DNA of 64,000 nt from Isoetes taiwanensis (taxonomy: Eukaryota > Streptophyta > Lycopodiopsida > Isoetales > Isoetaceae). Below, piece by piece: positions 55,049-64,000 of this stretch (its first letter is position 1; every line of letters begins with the position of its first letter). The translations under genes were made by a program, and so were the position numbers. The DNA lies in NCBI GenBank assembly GCA_021234155.1, contig JAJEKV010000017.1:7105253-7169252 (forward strand). The letters run 5' to 3'. The notes beneath the pieces are model-generated. The model was not told where the DNA came from. It made no database searches and worked only from the letters and a program-made list of their open reading frames with translations.

Positions 55049-55345
55049 TTATGTGTCTTGCTTTTGGGACAGTGCAGTCTTGTCCATGAGTTCAGGGAAG
55101 TTTACCATATTCTCTCTCCTAAGCTTAGTAGAGAAGGTTCCAAAAAATGCATCTATATCATCATGTGTGTGGCCTACCATCATAAATCCCACTTTCACAA
55201 TCTTGAAGACTCCTATTGCTGTTAAGTATGACAGTGCCCCAAACATCCATATGTTCTTGTTTTCTTTCCAATAGTTATCAAGTTGAACACAGAGTTCTTC
55301 CGGCAGTTGTTTTCCACGTATTGGAAACTCATTCCATGTCCTCAT
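55049..55345 (-). pseudogene. DUF7869-like (transposase-like) protein fragment
   Basis: The 98-codon minus frame contains LDNYWKENKNIWMFGALSYL followed by VGFMMVGHTHDDIDAFFG. The paired motifs Q/L-LDN...KNK and GHTHEDID are what I know from the DUF7869 family, found in large numbers in plant and animal genomes and probably of transposable origin with an RNase-H-like fold. The Asp residues in LDN and HDDID could be catalytic. Only about a third of a typical domain is present; no stop inside it. Neighbours on the other strand are described next. Confidence 0.7.
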
Positions 55346-55399
55346 TGTATCTTTTGATACTTTTGAGGTCAGCTCTCTTATTTTCCATTGATGGATGAG

Positions 55400-55600
55400 T
55401 GGTTGATCATGAAGTAAAAAAGGCCCATGGGCTCGAGCTAATCCCCCACCACTATCTTGCTTCCGCGGCCATCGCGAAAATCATCTAAACATACCACAAG
55501 TCTGCGTCAAAACAACATAATCCAAATGCAAGCTCTAAGCCTGAATCGTGCACAAATGCAAGCTCATAGTGGTTGTGTGCTGTTTGAAATGCCCGCACCT
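55400..55600. other. No gene seen
   Basis: Short spacer between the minus-strand DUF7869-like fragment and the plus-strand decayed gene. Nothing recognised. Confidence 0.4.
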
Positions 55601-55604
55601 GCTG

Positions 55605-57890
55605 CTAGTTGAAGATATGGCGAAAGTCGACTGTGCGATCTCTGAGGCTTCGTGATACCTCCTACCTTGGTCGAACTGGGACCCGCTCTCTCTTCAATAA
55701 TTTCAAATATGCGTTTAGGAGGGCTAAGGATGGCCATGCTATATTCGAGAACCTCTTGTGTGTGCTCAATGATTGCATGATGTTATTTTGAAATTCAAGA
55801 TAACTTCCTTTGTGTGCAGTCCTCAGCTCACAAGATCCCCGTGGTGGAAGAGCACTTCAGGCTCTGTAACTTCTAGCACCGAGCGTCACCGCCGGAGTAT
55901 ATCGACCATCGAATAAGCGCTCTGCCGAAAAAGATCGGGCGTCAGCCAACGCAAAGAAGAGAAGGCTTGCAAAGCCAGGTAATTTCTCAACTATGGTGTC
56001 TTTGTAAAGAGCCTCCAATTTAACACCAGTCTTTCATCAGGTTTTTCTCCCGGGGACCTCGTAATTACTGGTCAAACCCCTTTCTTCGTCATAGAAGAGA
56101 TGCAGATGCAACCGTTCGAGACCCCGCCAATTGTTGGTGGTATGTGGAAGTGACAGTATCCAGGGAAGAGAAAGACCTCTTCTTCTGGTTCAGGGATAAG
56201 AAGGATTCGGGGGACAAGTACAAGAAGGTTGGGGTTGTGTTGCCCATCACTGCTCCAGATGACCAGCATTTGACCTTGTACCTTGAAGATGTCTGAAGGC
56301 TAAGTTCTATCACACCAAAAAATTATCGGTGCTGAATTACTCCTTTTCTTCCATGAGCAAGGCCAAAGGAATGGATAAGAAGGTTTGCCCTCTGGTCTAG
56401 TCTTTTATAATCTAAGGGTTTCGTAACATCACCCGATTAATTTGAATCTTATGTTTGCAGCCCCTATCCGATCAAATAATACATGCAAGGCAGCAATGGA
56501 AGGCGTTGGGATCTCCGTAACGGCCAAAAGGAAACAAGGCACCTTCAGAAAAATGGAAGATTTTCGAAAGGCTGTGCAGGTTTGTACTTACAGAAGGCCA
56601 CCAAGATGATGAGGCCGATGATGAAGATGGTAAGAAAAGAAAACCTACAAGAAAGGCCAGGGAATCGCTATCAATCAGTACGACCTGATACTTCAATGAA
56701 GGAATCTGGCAAAAGTGTACTGAGATCTGGGCATTGTGGTAGAGGGGTATACTGAAGAACAGTAACGGAGAGTTGCCACAAAAACAAGACCCAAAACTTT
56801 TTGACAAGAAGTTCATGAAGAGGATACAAGGGTACGCTAGATTTGCAAAGCAAAATACTAGATGGCACAATACTTCTGAGGAAAATAAGAAGCTAAAAAA
56901 TGCAAGACGCAAAGGACTATGCCATGGTGCTAAAGAGGACGCCTGCGTTGGAGGAGGGCATCACAGAATTCAACGTTGCCTGCAATGAGAGCCTGGATTT
57001 TGAGTACTTTAAGGAAAAGGCCAAGCTGAGGATGAAGACATGAAAGAGATAAAGCGATGTGCCAAATATACGTCAATACCAAGCTACAGCGAAACATCAA
57101 AACAGAACTATTTCCAGAGCATGCTCACGCACTTTTAAAACACAAGCTGGGTTTCGGCCGGTTTCAGCATTGTGCCTTTCAAAGCAGACTCAACCTCTTC
57201 AACGTACTTGATGACATTGGGTCACAAGGGTTTTGATGGACTAGAACTAGTCCCGGGCCTGTGTCATTATTTGTCATGAATATGATTGAAGACCCGACCT
57301 TGTTCTATGAGAAGGTTGATCTAGAACAGTGGTACAAGACCTGTTTGGATATGATGAATAGATACTTTTAGTTCCTTGTCTTTTGCATGCCTGGCAATCA
57401 GACAATGATAGTTTCACAATGGGCAGCACGTATTAACTTCCAAAAGAGGATCTTGTATTACATATACGAGTTAGAACATGATTGCAGAGTCAGCCTTCCA
57501 AAGACCTCAAGTTTTGAAGACGTTATATTGGTTTCAGTGTCTCGCCATAATAGTTTTGACTTCGACAAGTGGTGGTCAAGTGAACTCCCGTATGTAGATA
57601 AGTACATGGCCTCAAACAAGAATCTGGATCCCTGGAAGGGAGGGAAATTCATGGAGGATGTGCTATCATTCGACAAGGTGAGCACAGATGGCAGCACAGG
57701 TCCTATCCACAAGATATCAATATACACCCCAGGGTTATCAAGTACTACGAGGTTGGTCGAAGATGAACAGATCTTGTGTGAGTGGTACATGGACGGGCTA
57801 TTCTCCCAAGGGGCTATGTTACATGGAATGAAGCCAATATCGATAGTTGGTGACAGGAGGTGGCCAACAACCAAGATAACCAAGTAAATT
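55605..57890 (+). pseudogene. Upstream exons of a decayed unknown gene
   Basis: A chain of plus-strand segments reads like protein but is broken by frameshifts: FNNFKYAFRRAKDGHAIFEN (55690s), a basic KKRRLAKPG just before a GTAATT donor (55981), CWWYVEVTVSREEKDLFFWF (56130s), LKRTPALEEGITEFNVACNE (56930s), MIEDPTLFYEKVDLEQWYKT (57280s) and a 166-codon frame 57387-57887 (SFDFDKWWSSELPYVDKYMA). No family recognised. All lie on one strand in order and lead into the HAD-like domain downstream, so I treat them as one old gene. Confidence 0.5.
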
Positions 57891-57948
57891 CCTTGATAGA
57901 CATGGAAGATGAGGCAACAGAACAAGTGCTGGCAAGAATAAGAGAGAG

Positions 57949-58043
57949 GTGAGCTCACTTAACATATTTCCATTGACCTAGTTCTTGACCCACGAGTCGA
58001 GAACCTCATTAACATTGCTAACCATCATTGTTCATCATTTCAG
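57949..58043 (+). other. Probable intron
   Basis: A GTGAGC donor after AGAGAG and a TTTCAG acceptor before GGAATTCGC bound about 95 bp. It contains GTTCTTGACCCACGAGTCGAGAAC-type inverted words, related to the hairpin at 58902-58935. Confidence 0.5.
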
Positions 58044-58310
58044 GGAATTCGCTCAAATGGCTCACCAATTTCATCATCCTCATTGTCACTGTCGGGATCG
58101 TTTGACCATGTTTTGGTGTCCCCGCGACGAATTCAGGAACATGAAGGCGAACTCTGACAAGAACATTGAGACTCTAGGAAAAATCCTGAAGCAGGCTTCG
58201 AGACAAATCGGGAAATAGAATCTGAAAAAAATCCAGATCCAGTGTCAGAGCCAAGTTCGCCATAAAAAACAAAGGTTGCAACAATCAGGATCCCAACTCT
58301 AGATCCAGAA

Positions 58311-58805
58311 GTGGATTACTGGTCGGAGCAAAACTTAAATTGGGATCCAGATGCGCCGACCAAGCTTATTATATTTGATATCAATGGTGTCCTCCCAACA
58401 GTGTACCAGGATGTTGACGTGCCAAAACTTAGCACCTCGCAAAAGCCAAAGAAGACGAGCACTACGGTGGTGTATCCTCGACTCCAATCGCGTGCTATTA
58501 TTGATTAGTGCTTCGATAAGGCTTCGAAGTAGCAATCTGGTCTTCGATGGCGAAGAAAAATATCTTGAATGTCTTGGATATGCTGGAGCTGCCTGCGACG
58601 AGGTTTAAGTTTGTATGGGCCAGTGAAAGGTATGATCATGTGGCAGATTTGCCTCCTATTGTCATGAAAGGGAAACCTATAACGACGAAGAAGTTCTAAC
58701 GTGTCTAAGAGGTGTTTCAGGAATACAATAAGCACATGGAAGCGATGGACATGGAGCAAGGAGGTTGATGAGGAAAACAGACGCATCATGGAAGCGATGG
58801 ACATA
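58311..58805 (+). pseudogene. HAD / FCP1-like phosphatase domain, one frameshift
   Basis: The first part (58311-58508) reads APTKLIIFDINGVLPTVY, in the position of the HAD motif I (DxDG/N in active enzymes; here DING, so the second Asp is missing). After CFDK a one-base frameshift leads to FEVAIWSSMAKKNILNVLDM, containing the motif II Ser region of NIF/FCP1-type domains, then RFKFVWASERYDHV and KGKPITTKKF. These proteins dephosphorylate Ser/Thr, for example the RNA polymerase II tail; the altered motif I argues against activity. A last piece reads EENRRIMEAMDIKFYGDLFE. Confidence 0.65.
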
Positions 58806-58901
58806 AAATTTTATGGTGATTTATTTGAATGACACGGCTCTGTATGGTTCTATGTATATTGTATGTTTTGTATGGAAAAAAAAAGATCTATTATGTTGTA
58901 A

Positions 58902-58935
58902 GGCACTTTCTCGACTCGCAGGTCGAGAAAGTGCC
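58902..58935. repeat. Perfect 14-bp stem hairpin
   Basis: GGCACTTTCTCGAC (58902-58915) and GTCGAGAAAGTGCC (58922-58935) are exact reverse complements with a 6-base loop TCGCAG. It lies 95 bp after the last HAD-gene segment. Confidence 0.92.
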
Positions 58936-59089
58936 TTCCTGCTCAAAACTACAAATATGTCAATTATCTGGTGTAATTGTAATGCATGAAACACCTGAAT
59001 GGAATTGTAATTGGACTATGATTGATAGTTTGGACTGTCATTGCTAACTGGATTGTAATTGTTAATTTTGATGTTCTGTTCTTCTAGGT

Positions 59090-59362
59090 GACAAGGGGTC
59101 CATTGTGCAAAACGCACTCTTACCAGGGCTTTGGGATACGATCAATAGTAAACACATGTATTACAGTAATGCAAGGGATCCTCATGAAAGGAAGTTGATT
59201 TCCAAACTTCGTGAACTGCAAAGGATCTTACAAGCAATGCATGACGTCCATGGGGGATTGGGGAGAAGCATTTTTGACTCAGCAATTGAAGAAAGGATGC
59301 AGGAGGAGGGTGACAAGATCGGTTGGATGGCCAGATGGTCGCCCATGAAGCTCCTCCTCTGA
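59090..59362 (+). pseudogene. Open segment after a splice acceptor
   Basis: After a TTCTTCTAG acceptor the plus frame reads QNALLPGLWDTINSKHMYYS, DPHERKLISKLRELQRILQA and GGLGRSIFDSAIEERMQEEG to a stop at 59362. It has protein-like composition and helical character. It could be the last exon of the upstream decayed gene or a separate relic. Not recognised. Confidence 0.4.
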
Positions 59363-60980
59363 AGCTTTCCATCGTCTTCACGTTGCTCCGAGAGCTTGGA
59401 GAAGGTCCGAGGATGCTTCGGCCGTTGTTCCACTCAGGTGGACCATGTATCATCCTGATGTAATGGTTGTGATAGCACGGCCACCGTGGTCTCTTAAGCC
59501 ACTGTAAATTACATTGTAAAAATATCATTTATGAATAACAAGTCATTGTTCTATAGTTTCTCGACTCGCCATCCGAGGAAAGGAGGCCATTTGTGTGTAC
59601 TTAGATTTTTGATTCACATCCTTTCAGATAGAAATGAAAGGTCCGTCATGGTATTTCCGTTCACTATAAACTACATTGTAATGCTGACTTTTACTAATAA
59701 AAATTCATTGAATACTACCGTTTTGTTTATAGAAAGTGAATTTTTCAATTGGTTTTGTATGTATTTTTTAGTTTCTCGACCCGCCACCCAAGAAAAGGAG
59801 GTCGATTCAATGTTGCATTGAGACTGAGGGAGGCGGACGGTTGGGCAGAAGCGGCTAGGGCAGGCGGCCGCCTCCCTTTCTTGCCGCTCTAAACCATGAG
59901 ATTATGGTGCAAACCAGCAGCATTATGGGTGCTAGCAGGACTTAGATTTGTTCCGCCTTCTCAAGAACAGTCATCGGGTGTGTGTAACTTTCCTTCTTTC
60001 CTTCTTTCGGTTGTTTTAGGTAATCCACTAACGTGGCATCTTTCTTTAGTAGCATACAAGTCCTTTGGTTGTATGCTACTATGTCTGCTCTAGACACGCT
60101 GAAAGGGTAAGCCCACCAGATTGGAATATTGGCCTATAAAGCGAAGGAGATAGAAACTCCAGATTATGTAAATTATGATTTAGATATGCAAATCCCAGCT
60201 GGGAAAATCATGCGCTGTTTTTTGGAAGAAAACTTTTCAAGTTCGTTTAGCTTCTTTCCTTGCTAGCAAGAAGCATAAGTTATTTGGCAGAGGCGGTTCA
60301 AGAGACATGTGACTTATTCTTCATATTGATGTTGGGCAATCACGTTTTACTTATAAATATCAAGGATACAGAACATAATCCTGACAATGCTATATCGATT
60401 AGAGCGCATGATACACTCGAAGGCATGGGACTCTTTGTTTATATCAAGTTCTCTAATTTGTGTATGCTAGTGATTTAAAATGTTTCAAGTACTGCTATGC
60501 TTGATCATTTTTTATATGGATACTAATATTCAATCATATGCTCAAGTACCGATATCCTTGCAGCACTTTAGATCAGGTTCTGATATGCCTGCGTCAATCT
60601 CAAGTTACTATTAAGCTTGAGGGCAGCTGGGGGACTGATACTTCAGCTTGCATTCTGTAGTCCTTTGCTTATAGGTCTAAAACTGGTTGCAAAAGTTTTT
60701 GAGAAAAGTATTTGTTATCTGTTAATTGTACTTTCTCATCGGATCTTTGATGTGAAAAGCTTCTTGAACATATTATGTATCGGGCCAACATGGCTTCATT
60801 GTGCTTATTCTTCCTATCCGATCTTTAGAGATCAATATTGTAACATCTTCTATATTAAGAGAAAACCACCTTGCCTTCCACGAGAGAGAGAGAGGGAGAG
60901 GGAGAGGGAGAGGGAGGTGAAGTGAAGTGAAGTGAAGTGAAGTGTATTACGTCTTTTGGGAGGCCTCCCAGGCCTATAAG
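59363..60980. other. No gene seen; TCTCGAC motifs and GA-rich repeats
   Basis: TTTCTCGACTCGCCA and TTTCTCGACCCGCCA occur at about 59559 and 59771, each followed by an AGGAGG box. (GAGAGG)n runs at about 60882-60915, followed by (AAGTG)n to 60945. No coding region is supported. Confidence 0.5.
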
Positions 60981-60989
60981 ACGACATTA

Positions 60990-61640
60990 TTATACATCAT
61001 AGTCATAAAAAATTAGATGAGTTTCCAATTCCTCATCCAATTCCTCACTCTCACTCAATGCATCCTCTTCTTCTATTAGGGTATTTACATTTTTAATACA
61101 ACTCTCTCTATGCTGTAGAGTCTCAATTAAAAAGGATCCAATTCTATTTCCTTCCAATCCAAAAAAGGTATGTAAATCAGGCACGTTGATGCCATATCTG
61201 TCTCGTATTATACTATAGGCTGGACACTTAAGTATGACATGGTCTTAGCTTCTATCTCATCTTTGCATACTTTGTAGCATCTCATGGTTCTCGAGTAGTA
61301 CCCCATCTCCCAACCTCCACACCTAGATGGTGCGAAATGAGCGGGATTCTGCTGATATTGTGCCTCTTCTTTATCGATAAGTTCTCCTTTAGATGTATTG
61401 CCTCATCCAATGTAGGATTCATATGCATCTTATACAATATCATCTTAGTCTTTGGGCTCATCCACATTTTTCTTCTAACCTTTTCATAGACCCATGTTCT
61501 CAGGTTGTCAATGGAAATTGCCTCTTCCCACATGATATCCCATCTTTCAAGCCATGTCTTGACATCAGCAAACCATCCTTTATGTTCAGTGTTCAGGCAA
61601 GCATAATAAGGAATGCGTGTGGCATCCATCTTTTTTATTT
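60990..61640 (-). pseudogene. C-terminal end of a non-LTR retrotransposon ORF2
   Basis: The minus frame 61629-61282 reads CLNTEHKGWFADVKTWLERW and ends SHHLGVEVGRWGTTREP. This is the conserved (I/L)SxHxLxVExGRW block that precedes the C-terminal zinc region in Jockey/I-type LINEs. Further down, 61184-60990 reads YGINVPDLHTFFG and a C-terminal EELETHL. Stops separate the two. It likely belongs to the same LINE clade as the RT fragments at 34.4-34.9 and 52.1-52.5 kb. Confidence 0.75.
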
Positions 61641-61894
61641 TAGCAAGGTACCTAATGCATTTGAGTAAAGCTTCCCTTCAAGTGGCATAGTGCCGCGATT
61701 CGGCTAGCATCATCGGATATGGGGTTTGGCGCCTTTACACCCAATTCAAACCCGAGAAACTTCTTGTGTACCTGTTCAATATCATCCCAAGAGCCTTGTG
61801 GCAGCCCCGGTCCCCAAATTTCAGCCCCATATAATACTATGCTTTGGACTAGAGATTCATACGCTTTTCTTTAGTGGCCATGCCCATATGTGGG
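61641..61894. other. Upstream continuation of the LINE, unresolved
   Basis: Probably older LINE sequence (plus-strand reading near 61800 gives no domain). No separate gene. Confidence 0.35.
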
Positions 61895-62045
<151 letters not shown>

Positions 62046-62199
62046 CACTTATACCCCCTTTTTAAAAGCATGAAAAATGTCTCTTATTCAAATAATAATA
62101 GACCTTAAAACAATAGGGTTTCTGAAAAAAATGGGAATTGCATGAGTCCCTCTTTAATGAATACGACTTTGTTGAGATAAAGCCTTAGTCTATCTTTTG

Positions 62200-62475
62200 T
62201 GTGATGACTAAATCGGTTAGGTAGATTCCTTTGGTTTTTAGTGAATTCCCAAATTCCTTCCATAGCCAATTCTTTAATCCATCTATCGTTTTAGACTTGT
62301 GAATTTGCTAGAGAGGAGCCTCTACTGATACCATAAGATTAGTCTTTCTCAGAAGTTCTCTTACTCAAGTAGCCCAATTGGGTGGTGAGCTTTGGCCTTA
62401 ATGGCTGAAATTGTGTTTAAATCCGTTATTCCCTAATGATTGTTCTTGCGGATCAACCCTAAATTTATACTTCGT
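62200..62475. repeat. Repeat family of the copy-A/B right end
   Basis: TGAATTCCCAAATTCCTTCC and CTTTAATCCATC match the reverse complement of 36770-36830. The following AGAGGAGCCTCT, CAGAAGTTCTC and GATCAACC words match 35015-35180 in order. This is therefore another, diverged copy of that retroelement end, downstream of the LINE C-terminus. Confidence 0.7.
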
Positions 62476-62479
62476 ATCA

Positions 62480-64000
62480 GATTGGATAAAGAGGGGGGAG
62501 GGAGGGAGGGATAAAATTTTTAACGTACAACAGGGCCATGAAGCCATTCAAAATCAAAACACCATCTAATAGCCAAAGCTGGGGTCAATACATGGTTGGT
62601 CTAAAATATGACTCCCTTTGTATATAGCCCACTTGTATATCATAGGCACATTCCGCATTGTAGCCAATATTGACATCCTCAAGGCTAATTGCTATAATGT
62701 CAAATCTTTTGAATAGATTAAGATGTTTCTTGCAAGTTACTCCCATCATGTCAAATGTGAAAACAACTATCTCGATTCCTAAATTGAAGCAGTATGTGAT
62801 GTGGTTTACCTGGTCATGTCTTACCTTTTTGATAAGCAGCTAAGATACTTGTGGTTGAACATGCATGATGGTAGAGAAGAAGTCTGATTCCTCTTTTTTT
62901 ACTGCCATCTCATCTCTTTCTAGCAATCCAACAATATGTAATACTAATCCTCTGTCTACTTTGGATAAGATAATGGAGGCCTGAATCCTCGTTACATTAT
63001 CACATCCAGTTGGGTATTTATATTTATGTCTTTATGTACTATTTCAACCACTTAAAGTACTATAATTAATTTTTATCTCCTCAGTCTGCACTGTTCTATC
63101 CACTTGTGGCACTTGAACTGATGAAGGTGGCTCCTCGATCTGCACTATTGCATCGACTGTAGGTATACATGTCGGTTCTGAGACATAAATAGGTCCTACT
63201 AGAACTATTGGAGGGGAAAAGAATTATAAAATTAACCCAACGTTTTGTACCCAATTTCACACGTGAAGCTTCACATCTTGTAATATGTCTAAAAGCAACA
63301 ATTGGGCAACCTTGATAGCACATCTTTCTGAATAGCTATATCCATTTGTATAAATTAGGGATGCGCAGCGAATTCGATGTCTGCATACCTTGCGCTGGAC
63401 TCACCTAAAATAGGGCTATAGACCAAAAGTTACAATGCAAAAATATCAAACCAACTTGAAGATCAAAACCCTAAACTAGAAATATGTTGTTTTCCCTTCT
63501 TGGCCAACATATTCAAATCTCATATCATTGAAAGTTCTTTGCAAGAGCTTTCCAAATGCACAAAGCACCTGATTTTGACTTCGACGTCATGAGTTATGAT
63601 GGAAACCTAAGCGATGTCATGAGTCATGAGTCATATCCAAGTAGGGCTGAAACCCTAAGTGCCAAAGAGAAACGAAATGAAATTTGATTTGCATTGTATG
63701 CATAGAAATTCTTATTGTTGGAAGATCCCTGGACACAGTTATCCAGAAAGATTCAAAGATCCAGAAAGTGCCTTTTTTCCTTCTATGCATTTATAGGGAC
63801 CTTTACATGATTATATTTCAATTCCTAGGAATCTTTACATGATTATCTTTCACTGCTTGAAGTAGACACGGAGAAATGTCCTAGCTTTGAGAAAATTTGT
63901 GGGCTTTCAAAAAATAGATTTTGACAAGAAAATGAAATTCAAAGCTACATTAATGGCTAAAAACAGAATTTTAGAATGTACACAAACCATTTGAAGAAGA
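62480..64000. other. No gene seen
   Basis: AT-rich sequence. The longest frame (75 codons, minus, 63323-63096) has no recognisable feature. Nothing else to report to the end of the window. Confidence 0.5.

Noticed and set aside
58311-58805. Considered calling an active FCP1/SCP phosphatase gene.
   Set aside because: Motif I lacks the second acidic residue, a frameshift splits the domain, and stops follow, so only a decayed domain is supported.

Overview
This is a nuclear window from a land plant. It is AT-rich and dominated by mobile DNA and by decayed, repeated gene pieces. The plant assignment rests on a Ty1/copia element with a plant-type primer binding site, L1-type LINEs with a zf-RVT tail, a legume-lectin receptor kinase pseudogene, glycine-rich cell-wall protein genes, a calmodulin-like gene and an embedded piece of 18S-ITS1-5.8S rDNA. 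A non-flowering vascular plant (fern-like) is my weak guess. It rests on the LINE clade, a DUF7869 protein and the 5.8S wording, none of which I could check against a database. Genes are spliced, so only domain-bearing segments are called, not full exon models.

Layout. 1-10.1 kb has no convincing gene, only dispersed repeats: tRNA-derived SINEs (about 1.34-1.58 and 5.67-5.94 kb), a foldback element (4.88-5.16 kb) and several short tandem repeats. 10.085-15.356 kb is a complete Ty1/copia LTR retrotransposon on the minus strand, with 5-bp target duplication, PBS, polypurine tract and gag-PR-IN-RT-RH, inactivated by stops and frameshifts. 16.808-22.049 kb is bounded by 41-bp inverted repeats that each contain a GC-rich hairpin, and outside these by a 10-bp direct repeat. 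It looks like a TIR transposon, possibly Mutator-like. It carries the best intact gene of the window, a four-EF-hand calmodulin-like gene, and a nested PIF/Harbinger-type MITE.

23.2-54.7 kb is a tandem segmental duplication. Copy A is 23.20-37.83 kb and copy B 38.20-54.68 kb. Each copy contains, in order, an rDNA fragment, a 5'-truncated LINE with its target duplication, a coiled-coil gene remnant, a glycine-rich protein gene, exons of an unidentified gene, a lectin-receptor-kinase pseudogene and fragments of a second LINE type. Copy B has gained a 2.8-kb insertion with exon-like pieces. Copy A has a palindrome, a pentanucleotide satellite and an inverted repeat block missing from B. Two stop codons shared by both kinase copies, and the shared LINE insertion, show that the duplication came after both events.

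55.0-59.4 kb holds a DUF7869-type gene fragment (minus strand) next to a decayed multi-exon plus-strand gene that ends in a HAD/FCP1-like phosphatase domain. 60.9-62.5 kb holds the C-terminal end of another LINE, a long (GA)n tract and more of the copy-A/B repeat family. The last 1.5 kb shows nothing I can name.

Apart from the calmodulin-like gene, little here looks functional. The value of the window is in the layered history of insertions and in a few unexplained structures, chiefly the palindromic-TIR element around the calmodulin-like gene.
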